Position numbers and translations under genes: made by a program
Notes under the pieces: generated by a model
Database searches by the model: none
What the model was told of the DNA's origin: nothing
Seen by the model: only the letters and a program-made list of their open reading frames with translations
DNA from: JAXHTH01 sp034211115
Lineage (GTDB): Bacteria > Planctomycetota > Phycisphaerae > Phycisphaerales > SM1A02
Assembly (NCBI GenBank): GCA_034211115.1
Contig: JAXHTH010000086.1
Span: 1 to 7,640, forward strand
Length of the DNA stretch: 7,640 bases
Direction of reading: 5' to 3'
Part shown: positions 1 through 5,829 of the stretch, one piece after another
Numbering within the stretch: position 1 is the first letter of the stretch
How the letters are laid out: every line of letters starts with the position of its first letter

Positions 1-1263
1 AGCGACGTGCAGGTCGTCTGTTTCACCGCCACCCAGATCCCCGACATCCACGGGCGGATGTACCCGCCCCAGCTCGCCGGGGAGCGTTACCCGCAGGGCA
101 TCCCGATCCACGCCGAGGAGGATCTGGAGAAGCTGATCGCCGAGCATGACGTGGACAAGGTCGCCCTCGCCTATTCCGATCTGCCCCACGAGTTCGTCAT
201 GCACCAGGGCGCGCGGGTGAACGCCGCGGGCGCCGAGTTCTGCATGCTTGGCGCCGAGCAGACGATGCTGCGCAGCCGCAAGCCGGTCATCGCCGTCTGC
301 GCCGTCCGCACCGGCTGCGGCAAGAGTCAGGTCTCGCGGGCGGTATCGGCGATCCTCAAGGAGATGGGCAAGAAGGTGGCGGCGATCCGGCACCCGATGC
401 CCTACGGCGACCTCGATGCCCAGCGCTGCCAGCGCTTCGCCACCCTCGAGGACATGGATCGGCACGAGTGCACGATCGAGGAGCGCGAGGAATACGAGCC
501 GCACATCGTCGCGGGCAACCTCGTCTTCGCCGGCGTCGACTACGAGATGATCCTCCGCGAGGCGGAGAAGGAAGTCGATGTCATCCTCTGGGACGGCGGG
601 AACAACGACACGCCCTTCTTCCGCCCCGATCTCTACATCACCATCGTCGATCCGCACCGGCCCGGGCACGAAGTCGGGTATTACCCGGGCGAGACGAACC
701 TGCGTCTCGCCGATCTCGTGATCGTCAACAAGGTGGACACCGCGGAGGCGAAGAACATCGAGCGGGTCGAGGCGAACGCGCGAAGCGTCAATCCCGCCGC
801 GACCATCCTCCGCGCCGACTCGCCCGTGACGATTGAGGACGGCGTGGACGTGAAGGGGAAGAAGGTGCTTGTCGTCGAGGACGGTCCGACGCTCACGCAC
901 GGCGAGATGACCTACGGGGCCGGGCACGTCGCGGCCCGGAACGCCGGCGCCGCCGAGATCGTCGATCCCCGTCCCTACGCGAAGGGCTCGATCAGGGCGA
1001 CCTTCGAAAAGTACCGCCATCTCACCGAGATCCTGCCCGCGATGGGCTACGGCAGCGAGCAGATGGCCGAGCTGGAGGCCACCATCAACGCCGTGCCCTG
1101 CGATGTCGTCCTCATCGGAACCCCCATCGATCTCGGGCGGCTGCTGAAGATCAACAAGCCGTCCGTCCGCGTGCGCTACGAGATGGACGCGGGCGACAAG
1201 ACGATCCTGCCCGCGGCGATCGAGCGGGCGATCGGCGCGGCGAAGCCCGCACCCGCGACCTGA
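1..1263 (+). CDS. Cyclic 2,3-diphosphoglycerate synthetase-family P-loop protein, 5' end cut by the window
   Basis: The frame is open from base 1 to the TGA at 1261-1263, giving 420 visible residues. The GTG at 7-9 is an internal Val, not a start: homologues, as I recall them, carry about 25-30 more N-terminal residues before the visible stretch VVCFTATQIPDIHGRMYPP. Visible motifs are a P-loop-like RTGCGKSQ at 307-330, an acidic DGGNND at 592-609 (possible Mg/phosphate site) and a G4-like NKVD at 727-738. The family is named for the archaeal enzyme that makes cyclic 2,3-diphosphoglycerate with ATP; the role of bacterial members is not established, and many are annotated as GTPases or hypothetical. 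The P-loop lacks the first Gly of the classical GxxxxGKS (Val there). There is no signal peptide in the visible part, so it is probably cytoplasmic. It is separated from the next gene by a hairpin and 373 bases, so it is probably not co-transcribed with it. The family call is fairly sure; the reaction is not. Confidence 0.8.
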   Translation, partial: SDVQVVCFTATQIPDIHGRMYPPQLAGERYPQGIPIHAEEDLEKLIAEHDVDKVALAYSDLPHEFVMHQGARVNAAGAEFCMLGAEQTMLRSRKPVIAVCAVRTGCGKSQVSRAVSAILKEMGKKVAAIRHPMPYGDLDAQRCQRFATLEDMDRHECTIEEREEYEPHIVAGNLVFAGVDYEMILREAEKEVDVILWDGGNNDTPFFRPDLYITIVDPHRPGHEVGYYPGETNLRLADLVIVNKVDTAEAKNIERVEANARSVNPAATILRADSPVTIEDGVDVKGKKVLVVEDGPTLTHGEMTYGAGHVAARNAGAAEIVDPRPYAKGSIRATFEKYRHLTEILPAMGYGSEQMAELEATINAVPCDVVLIGTPIDLGRLLKINKPSVRVRYEMDAGDKTILPAAIERAIGAAKPAPAT

Positions 1264-1295
1264 GACGAATCGTCAACGGATCAATGATCGAATCT

Positions 1296-1329
1296 TCCGC
1301 CGGCGCGCCTTGCGAGGCGCGCCGGCGGA
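1296..1329 (+). terminator. Strong hairpin after the cDPG synthetase-like gene
   Basis: A perfect 15-bp inverted repeat (arms 1296-1310 and 1315-1329, loop TGCG) begins 32 bases after the stop codon. It is almost all G-C. No T-run follows (the next bases are TGTCATACTGG), so it is not a textbook intrinsic terminator. By position and strength it most likely ends or stabilises the upstream transcript. It could also work on the other strand. Confidence 0.6.
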
Positions 1330-1623
1330 TGTCATACTGGATCCTAGGCTTTCTCAGGAAAGGGGCGATCGTTGATCGCACGCAGGCGTACATGACAGGC
1401 GGCACGCGGCGCCCTGGTTCAGGGCCCGACAGGCTGCACGCTCGCTGCCTTCATCGGCGCGAACCGCGCCGCCGGTCGTTCGTGCGCCTCGCCGACGATC
1501 CGCACCTGACGGGGCGAAGCAGGCAACTCGATCCATCCCGTGTCCGGCGACCCGGGCCGGTGATGTTCCCGCGTCCGGGCGTTATTGCGCGCGGCGGGCG
1601 ATCGCGGCGCGTTTTCTTAGATT

Positions 1624-1628
1624 GGAGG
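1624..1628 (+). promoter_or_regulatory. Ribosome binding site for the YedE-family gene
   Basis: GGAGG lies eight bases before the ATG at 1637. This decides the start: the in-frame TTG at 1622 overlaps the site and cannot be the real initiation codon. Confidence 0.8.
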
Positions 1629-1636
1629 TCGTCGAA

Positions 1637-2746
1637 ATGACGAGGGTCAGGGACGTGTTCGCCACGCGGATGGGGATCATCATCGTCGGGCTCGTGCTGG
1701 GCGGCATCGCCGCCTCGCTCCAGAAGCTCGGGAACCCGGAGAACATGGGGGTCTGCGTCGCCTGCTTCACCCGCGACGTGGCCGGGGCGCTGGGCCTGCA
1801 CCGGGCCGGGATCGTGCAGTATCTGCGGCCGGAGATTCCCGCCTTCTGTCTTGGGGCGTTTGCCGCGGCGCTGGTGTTCGGCGAGTTCCGCCCGCGGACG
1901 GGTTCGGCGCCCATTCAGCGGTTCCTGCTGGGGATGTTCGCCATCATCGGCGCGCTGGTGTTCCTCGGCTGTCCGTGGCGGGCGATGCTGCGCCTGGCCG
2001 GGGGGGACTGGAACGCGATCCTGGGCATCATCGGTCTCGTGGCGGGCATCGCCGTCGGCGTGTGGTTTCTTCGCATCGGCTTCAGCCTCGGCCGCTCCCA
2101 CCCCGCGCGGCTCCCCGTCGGCCTGGCGACGCCGCTGGTGATGGTCGTCCTGCTCCTGCTGGCGATCTTCTCATTCCAGGCCGGGGAGGGGGCGGCGCTG
2201 TTTCGCAGCAAGAGCGGCCCGGGCGCCCAGGCCGCGCCGATCATCGTCTCGATCGCCGCCGGTCTCATCATCGGCTTCCTCGCCCAGCGCACGCGCTTCT
2301 GCACGGTGGGGGGGATCCGCGACGTGATCCTCATGCGCGACACGCACCTGCTCAGCGGGCTGCTCGCGTTTCTGATCGCGGCCTTCGTGATGAACCTGAT
2401 CTACGGTCAGTTCCACCCCGGCTTCATGCGGACGGCCGCAGACGGTGCGGCGGTGAGCCAGCCGGCGGCGCACACCGAGCACTGGCTCAACTTCGGCGGG
2501 ATGGCGCTGGCCGGCCTGTCCTTCTGCCTCGCCGGCGGCTGCCCCGGCCGGCAGATCTTCCTTTCCGGCGAGGGCGACGGCGATGCGGCAATGTTCTTCT
2601 TCGGGATGCTCACCGGCGCCGCCCTCGCCCACAACTTCCTGATGGTCGGCACGCAGCCGCTCGCGCCGTGGGCGGTCATCCTGGGCCTGATCATCGTCTT
2701 CATCATCGGACTGACCGGCCGGTCCCGACCGGCCCTGGCGAGGTGA
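1637..2746 (+). CDS. yedE: YedE/YeeE-family membrane transporter, likely for selenium or sulfur species
   Basis: This is a 369-residue polytopic inner-membrane protein with about nine to ten hydrophobic segments. It matches the YeeE/YedE (sulf_transp) family, whose YeeE/TsuA members import thiosulfate; YedE-type members are linked by comparative genomics to selenium metabolism. Family-diagnostic stretches are NMGVCVACFTRD (C40, C43), FLGCPWR (C112), RTRFCTVGGIRD (C222) and LAGGCPGRQIFLSGEGDGDA (C302). These repeated Cys-containing loops are where TsuA-type proteins guide their substrate through the membrane. The duplicated CPWR/CPGRQ pattern shows the usual two-fold internal repeat, and the length is normal for the YedE subgroup. 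The TusA-like gene follows after four bases, and desulfurase and DUF3343 genes follow it, the usual partners of the selenium-associated form. The substrate (selenite/selenide-type or thiosulfate-type) cannot be told from sequence. Family very sure; selenium role likely. Confidence 0.9.
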   Translation: MTRVRDVFATRMGIIIVGLVLGGIAASLQKLGNPENMGVCVACFTRDVAGALGLHRAGIVQYLRPEIPAFCLGAFAAALVFGEFRPRTGSAPIQRFLLGMFAIIGALVFLGCPWRAMLRLAGGDWNAILGIIGLVAGIAVGVWFLRIGFSLGRSHPARLPVGLATPLVMVVLLLLAIFSFQAGEGAALFRSKSGPGAQAAPIIVSIAAGLIIGFLAQRTRFCTVGGIRDVILMRDTHLLSGLLAFLIAAFVMNLIYGQFHPGFMRTAADGAAVSQPAAHTEHWLNFGGMALAGLSFCLAGGCPGRQIFLSGEGDGDAAMFFFGMLTGAALAHNFLMVGTQPLAPWAVILGLIIVFIIGLTGRSRPALAR

Positions 2747-2750
2747 CATC

Positions 2751-2969
2751 ATGACGGATGCAGAGAAAGTTGATGCGCGAGGTTTGTCCTGTCCGCAACC
2801 GGCGTTCATGACGCGCCGGGCCCTCGAGGCCGCGGGCGGCGGCGTGGTTCACGTTCTCGTCGATACCAGGACCCAGGTCCAGAACTGCGCGCGCGCCGGC
2901 GAACAGCTCGGCTGGAGCGTGAGCTTCGACGAGGCCGACGGAACGTTCGAGCTGGCGTTCCGTAAATGA
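2751..2969 (+). CDS. TusA/SirA-like sulfur (selenium) carrier protein
   Basis: This is a 72-residue single-domain cytoplasmic protein. It carries the TusA hallmark DARGLSCPQP (residues 8-17) with the carrier Cys at C14 in a CPxP motif, followed by the usual helix and the strand VHVLVDT. TusA-family proteins carry sulfur, or probably selenium, as a per-sulfide/selenide on this Cys between a desulfurase and acceptors. YeeE/YedE transporters are commonly paired with such a protein (YeeD, YedF). Unlike YedF it has no C-terminal DsrE-like domain, being about one third of YedF length. The start ATG is four bases after the transporter stop, and AGGTG at 2741-2745 overlaps that stop, so translation is probably coupled. 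C25 in the Se/S-carrier sense is absent; a second Cys sits at residue 44 (QNCAR). Family sure; cargo inferred from neighbours. Confidence 0.88.
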   Translation: MTDAEKVDARGLSCPQPAFMTRRALEAAGGGVVHVLVDTRTQVQNCARAGEQLGWSVSFDEADGTFELAFRK

Positions 2970-2982
2970 GCGATGCGCCTTT

Positions 2983-3020
2983 CGCAGCGCACGGAGCGCT
3001 GCGTCCTTAGCGCGCAGCGC
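2983..3020 (+). other. Two mutually exclusive hairpins between the TusA-like and desulfurase genes
   Basis: CGCAGCGC occurs at 2983-2990 and again at 3013-3020, flanking its exact reverse complement GCGCTGCG at 2996-3003. The middle arm can pair with the first copy (8 bp, 5-base loop) or the second (8 bp, 9-base loop), but not both. The second hairpin ends four bases before the ribosome site of the desulfurase gene. This could tune translation or RNA processing between the two genes, or be chance in GC-rich sequence. Confidence 0.45.
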
Positions 3021-3024
3021 CGAT

Positions 3025-3028
3025 GGAG
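3025..3028 (+). promoter_or_regulatory. Ribosome binding site deciding the desulfurase start
   Basis: GGAG lies ten bases before the ATG at 3039. The earlier in-frame ATG at 2973 lies three bases after the TusA-like stop, with no such site before it. Confidence 0.65.
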
Positions 3029-3038
3029 CGGGTCATCC

Positions 3039-4187
3039 ATGATCTACCTCGATAACGCGGCGACATCCTGGCCCAAGCCGCCCTGCGTCGAGCACGCCAT
3101 CATGCGCTACCTGCGCGAGGTCGGCGCCAGCCCCGGCCGGAGCGGTCATCGCCTGGCCAACGAGGCGGAGCGCATTCGATTCGACGTCCGCGAGGCCCTT
3201 GCCGAGCTGCTGGGCGTGCGTGATCCGCGGCGCGTGGTGTTCACCTCGAACGCGACGGCCGCGATCAACCTCGTTCTACGCGGTCTCCTCGACCCGGGGG
3301 CCCACGCGGTCGTCACGGGGATGGAGCACAACGCCGTCCTCCGCCCGCTGCGCGCTCTGGAGCGGCACGGCGTGTCGGTGAGCATCGCCGCCTGCCGCGC
3401 CGACGGCACGATGGACGCGGAGTCAATCGAGGCGCATCTTCGTTCGAATACGCGGCTCATCACGGCCGTCCACGCCTCGAATGTCTGCGGTGCGATCCTG
3501 CCCGTTCGCGAGATCGGTGTGATCGCGCGCCGCCGCGGCATTCCGTTCCTTGTCGATGCGGCGCAGACCGCCGGCTGCGTGCCCATCAACGTGCATGCCG
3601 ACAACATCGATCTGCTCGCCTTCACGGGGCACAAGGGACTGCTCGGCCCGAGCGGCACGGGCGGGCTGGTTATCCATGACGAGTTCGACATCGCTCGTCT
3701 CCCGCCCCTGCTCCGCGGCGGGACGGGCAGCCGATCAGAGCAGCAGCGCCAGCCCGATCTCCTGCCGGACAAGTACGAGGCGGGCACGCCCAACATCCTC
3801 GGCCTCGCCGGGCTTGCCGCCTCCGTCCGTCACGTCCTCGATCGCGGGGTCGAGACGATGATGGAACACGAACACGCCCTGACCGGGCGCCTGATGGAGG
3901 GGCTGAGGAGGATCGATCGCGTGCGTCTGTTCGGCCCGCCCGACGCGCGCCGTCGGACCGCCGTCGTCTCCTTCACCATCGACGGCCTGCCCGTGTCGGA
4001 GATCGCGTATCGGCTGGACGAGGAATTCGGCATCATGTGCCGGCCCGGCCTGCACTGCGCGCCGCGCGCCCACCAGACGCTGGGGACGCTTCCGGACGGC
4101 ACGGTACGCCTCGCGGCGGGGCCGTTCACCGGCGAAGACGAGATCGACGCGGCGATCGAGGCGGTCCGGATCCTGGCGGAGGCGTAA
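3039..4187 (+). CDS. PLP-dependent cysteine desulfurase / selenocysteine lyase-like protein
   Basis: This 382-residue class-V aminotransferase-fold enzyme begins MIYLDNAATSWPKPP, the typical N-terminus of the cysteine-desulfurase-like subfamily found with selenium genes (TIGR01977 type). Active-site parts are visible: H97 in EHNAVLRP (stacks on PLP), D173 in VDAAQTAG (pyridine N), K199 in TGHKGLLGPSGTGG (Schiff-base Lys) and C340 in RPGLHCAPRAHQTLGT (the persulfide-forming Cys). The catalytic residue is Cys, encoded TGC. Expected chemistry is release of sulfur (or selenium) from Cys (or Sec) to give alanine and an enzyme per-sulfide/selenide, passed to a carrier such as the TusA-like protein upstream or the DUF3343 protein downstream. 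I chose the ATG at 3039 because the fold starts there and GGAG precedes it; a start at 2973 would add 22 Arg/Ser-rich residues that do not look like the family. Family very sure; Sec versus Cys preference unknown. Confidence 0.9.
   Translation: MIYLDNAATSWPKPPCVEHAIMRYLREVGASPGRSGHRLANEAERIRFDVREALAELLGVRDPRRVVFTSNATAAINLVLRGLLDPGAHAVVTGMEHNAVLRPLRALERHGVSVSIAACRADGTMDAESIEAHLRSNTRLITAVHASNVCGAILPVREIGVIARRRGIPFLVDAAQTAGCVPINVHADNIDLLAFTGHKGLLGPSGTGGLVIHDEFDIARLPPLLRGGTGSRSEQQRQPDLLPDKYEAGTPNILGLAGLAASVRHVLDRGVETMMEHEHALTGRLMEGLRRIDRVRLFGPPDARRRTAVVSFTIDGLPVSEIAYRLDEEFGIMCRPGLHCAPRAHQTLGTLPDGTVRLAAGPFTGEDEIDAAIEAVRILAEA
4178..4182 (+). promoter_or_regulatory. Ribosome binding site for the DUF3343 gene
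   Basis: GGAGG inside the last codons of the desulfurase gene, nine bases before the GTG at 4192, supports this GTG as the start and suggests translational coupling. Confidence 0.7.
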
Positions 4188-4191
4188 GAGC

Positions 4192-4419
4192 GTGAGCAAC
4201 TTTGCCGTCATCATGGTCCATACCACGAGCGATGCCATCCACGCCGAGCGCGTGCTGCGCCGCGCCGGTCTGGCCGCGAAGCTCATCCCCACCCCCCGGC
4301 GACTGAGCAGCGATTGCGGATCGGCGGTGCGGATCAGTGCCGATGATCACGGCGAGGCCGAGCGGCTTCTGCGCGGGGCGCAGGTCGCCATCGACCGGAT
4401 CGAGCCGCTGGAGGCGTGA
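4192..4419 (+). CDS. DUF3343 putative Se/S carrier-like protein
   Basis: This is a 75-residue cytoplasmic protein starting at GTG, four bases after the desulfurase stop. The pattern fits DUF3343 (putative Se/S carrier-like): an N-terminal strand NFAVIMVHTTSDAIHAE, a helix ERVLRRAGL, then the family signature IPTPRRLSSDCGSAVRIS with the single conserved Cys at residue 42, ending in a strand and helix that close a small alpha/beta fold. The lone Cys is the presumed carrier residue. Genes of this family co-occur with SelD, YedE and the same desulfurase type, which is the basis for the selenium link; no biochemical role is firmly established. It is last in the cluster and is followed by a hairpin terminator. 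Family call good; role inferred. Confidence 0.85.
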   Translation: MSNFAVIMVHTTSDAIHAERVLRRAGLAAKLIPTPRRLSSDCGSAVRISADDHGEAERLLRGAQVAIDRIEPLEA

Positions 4420-4451
4420 GCCGCGGCGGCGCGAGCTCCAAAGAAGAAAGA

Positions 4452-4475
4452 GCCCCGGCCTGCACGGGCCGGGGC
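4452..4475. terminator. Shared (bidirectional) hairpin terminator between convergent genes
   Basis: A perfect 9-bp stem GCCCCGGCC/GGCCGGGGC (4452-4460, 4467-4475) with a six-base loop lies between the DUF3343 stop (4419) and the stop of the minus-strand gene (4544). On the minus strand it is followed by a T-rich tail (TCTTTCTTCTTTGG, from 4451 down to 4438), so it is a good intrinsic terminator for the selenoprotein gene. On the plus strand the tail is only weakly T-rich (GTGATTCGATT), so it may end the operon less efficiently. Confidence 0.8.
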
Positions 4476-4543
4476 GTGATTCGATTCGCGTCGATGTCCG
4501 GCCGGGCATCCCGTCTTCGGGCGCCGCCGGCAAAGCGCTTCCA

Positions 4544-5467
4544 TCAGGGGCATTGCCCCCATTCCGAGAGCAATTGCAGCAGATCGGCGGTGTTGACGAG
4601 TCCGTCGCCGTTGATGTCCTCGGGCCCGCTGGTGTTCCCCCACGCGGCGAGGAGGGCGAGCAGATCCGCGGTGTCGACGACTCCGTCGTCGTCGATGTCG
4701 CCGGGGCACATGTCGTAGGACGGGAACGGCCAGGCGATCATCTCCGCCTGGTACACCTCCGCCGGTCCCGAGCCCAGCGGCTCATGGGCGTAGAACCCGA
4801 TGCGAATGTCGTCCTGGCTCTGCCAGCTTTCGCCGTCGAAGGTGACCTCCTGCTGGATCACCGTTTCCTCACCGGGGTTGAGGGTCTGGTAGCCCAGGTC
4901 GAAGCCCTGCTTGACGCCGTTGTTGTACCGGCCGTCGGTGTTGTACGGCCAGTCGAAGAGGCAGTCGATGAGGTGGACCCGGACCTGCTCACGCGCCGCG
5001 CCCTCCTCCAGGTACAGCACGGCGGTGATGAGATAGGTCTGATTCTCGACGAGGTCGCCGTAGAGCTCGATCGTCACGTTGGTGGGGATCGCGAGCCGGT
5101 CGAGCATGTGGTTTTTCATGTTGCTGTAGGAGCCCTCGCCGCTTCCCACGAGCCCGACCAGCCCGTCCACCTGCACGCGGGGCACGTAGTAGCCGTCGTA
5201 GAAGTTCCAGCGCGCCCAGGTCCAGGTGTTGGCCCAGTTGTCGCCCACGTGAGGCTGGAGGGCGACGAGCGAGTCGGGGTAGTCTCCCATGAGGTCAGTC
5301 AGCGCACGGCCGACATAGGGGCAAGCCCCTCACCCCGCCATCGTGAAGTTTTCGAAGAGCACTTTCCGCTGGGCGGCCTCCGTGGCGCTCGTCGCCAGCA
5401 TCGCGCCGGCCAGTACCGCCAGGCCGAGTGGAATGAGAGATCGATTCATGCGTCGGTCGGTTCTCAT
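4544..5467 (-). CDS. Secreted thioredoxin-fold selenoprotein (UxxC) with dockerin-like C-terminal tail; Sec at in-frame TGA
   Basis: Read from the ATG at 5467-5465, the frame has one internal TGA (5332-5330) and ends at the TGA at 4546-4544, giving 307 residues with Sec at 46. Residues 1-32 form a signal peptide: basic MRTDRRMNRS, hydrophobic LIPLGLAVLAGAML, small-residue end ATSATEAA. Then RKVLFENFT is the first thioredoxin strand, U46-G-A-C49 the redox motif, and YYVPRVQVDG (P96) the cis-Pro loop. Beta-rich sequence around NVTIELYGDLVENQTYLITAV suggests an Ig-like domain, loosely as in Omp28-type proteins. Two dockerin-like Ca loops follow (DIDDDGVVD at 257-265, DINGDGLVN at 284-292). The likely role is extracytoplasmic thiol redox or disulfide exchange. 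AGGAGG lies ten bases before the start; the first ATG after the TGA (5290) has no ribosome site and would lose the signal peptide and half the redox motif. The alternative is a nonsense mutation or base error in a Cys codon (TGC/TGT to TGA). The selenium cluster next door and the SECIS-like hairpin favour Sec. Confidence 0.85.
5290..5332 (-). promoter_or_regulatory. Candidate bacterial SECIS element
   Basis: Counting the TGA as nt 1-3 on the minus strand, nt 19-35 (plus-strand 5314-5298) form the stem GUCGGC/GCUGAC (six pairs, one G-U) with loop CGUGC. The loop begins 21 nt after the TGA and has G at its second position followed by U. This fits the general bacterial SECIS model (loop about 16-37 nt after UGA, G among the first two loop bases), and the G-U recalls the SelB-contacting bases of the E. 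coli fdhF element. A lower stem UGAGG/CCUCA (nt 1-5 with 39-43) can put the UGA at the base of the structure. A competing small hairpin GGGG-CUUG-CCCC (nt 4-15) lies in between. Folding was done by eye. Confidence 0.6.
5330..5332 (-). other. In-frame TGA read as selenocysteine (Sec46)
   Basis: The codon lies between GCG GGG and GGG GCT TGC CCC, so the peptide reads A-G-U-G-A-C-P. The frame on both sides is clean and encodes matching halves of one protein. TGA also ends this gene and its neighbours, so the code itself is standard and any decoding as Sec must depend on local context. Confidence 0.8.
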
Positions 5468-5477
5468 GACGTGCAGT

Positions 5478-5483
5478 CCTCCT
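5478..5483 (-). promoter_or_regulatory. Ribosome binding site for the selenoprotein gene
   Basis: A full AGGAGG on the minus strand lies ten bases before the ATG at 5467. It favours 5467 over the in-frame ATG at 5449 (only 28 bases away but poorly spaced) and shows that translation begins upstream of the TGA. Confidence 0.8.
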
Positions 5484-5737
5484 GTGTGGGGCGTGTGTCG
5501 TGCACCGGGCGCGATCCGGGGGGCGCGCCGGGAGCGGGCGTGGGGATTCGGCGCGCACGCAAGTGGCCGGTGCGTATTCGATGCTCCACTTCAATGTAGC
5601 GAACCGCCGGCCTCCCGCCAGTCGAAAAGCGGCTTTTCACGCGAGGACCCCCTGCGGACTTGTCCGGATAACACGCGACCGGGACAGCCGCCGCGGCCGG
5701 GCATGCCGTACACTCCCCTTGAGATCCGCTCCGTGTA

Positions 5738-5754
5738 TTGCGACCGGGTCGCAA
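5738..5754. promoter_or_regulatory. Operator-like palindrome, copy 1 (TTGCGACC-G-GGTCGCAA)
   Basis: A perfect 8+1+8 palindrome 112 bases upstream of the ATG at 5866. It has the same layout and mostly the same bases as the copy at 5830-5846 (TTGnGACC-n-GGTCnCAA). Two matching copies suggest a binding site for a dimeric regulator, which I cannot name. Confidence 0.5.
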
Positions 5755-5829
5755 GAACGACGCGATCCGATCGCGCCCTCCCTCACGCGTGGCCGCTGAG
5801 GGCCGGAGGGACCGCGGGACGCGTGTGGT

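Larger units (their letters stand above)
1264..1636 (+). other. 373-base gene-free leader upstream of the Se/S cluster
   Basis: No convincing gene is seen on either strand; the open frames here have no plausible ribosome sites or protein character. Besides the 1296-1329 hairpin, three short perfect inverted repeats with three-base loops follow: 1365-1370/1374-1379 (GCGATC, loop GTT), 1411-1416/1420-1425 (GCCCTG, loop GTT) and 1455-1461/1465-1471 (CGGCGCG, loop AAC). I found no tRNA T-arm signature, no recognisable riboswitch and no clear -35/-10 pair. The promoter of the cluster should be here, and part of the region may be a structured 5' leader. Confidence 0.45.

Noticed and set aside
1264..1636. 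Possible tRNA-Sec gene (selC) near the selenium cluster.
   Set aside because: No GGTTCGA-type T-arm, no acceptor-stem pairing and no TCA anticodon arm in a suitable place on either strand.
1284..1640. A 118-codon plus-strand frame and overlapping minus-strand frames in the leader.
   Set aside because: Arg/Ser/Pro-rich translation, no ribosome site, and it crosses the perfect hairpin at 1296-1329.
2973..3038. A longer desulfurase starting at the ATG at 2973.
   Set aside because: The 22 extra residues do not look like the family N-terminus and the stretch holds the alternating hairpins. GGAG precedes the ATG at 3039.
4544..5290. A separate 248-residue protein starting at the ATG at 5290.
   Set aside because: No ribosome site precedes this ATG; the start lies inside a thioredoxin domain, and signal peptide and first strand are found in frame just upstream of the TGA. 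Kept only as the fallback if the TGA is a true stop.
4337..5599. A 420-codon open frame on the plus strand.
   Set aside because: It overlaps the end of the DUF3343 gene, reads through the terminator hairpin and is antisense to the selenoprotein gene. It has low-complexity Val/Arg/Glu sequence without motifs.
5624..5638. Palindrome GAAAAGC-G-GCTTTTC, and a second at 5761-5775 (CGCGATC-C-GATCGCG), as operators.
   Set aside because: Each occurs once, shares no pattern with the TTGnGACC pair, and GATCGC-type words are frequent throughout the window. Listed only within the intergenic description.
5734..5739. TGTATT as a -10 box for the gene at 5866.
   Set aside because: No -35-like sequence at 16-18 bp upstream; the TTGAGA at 5719-5724 is too close.
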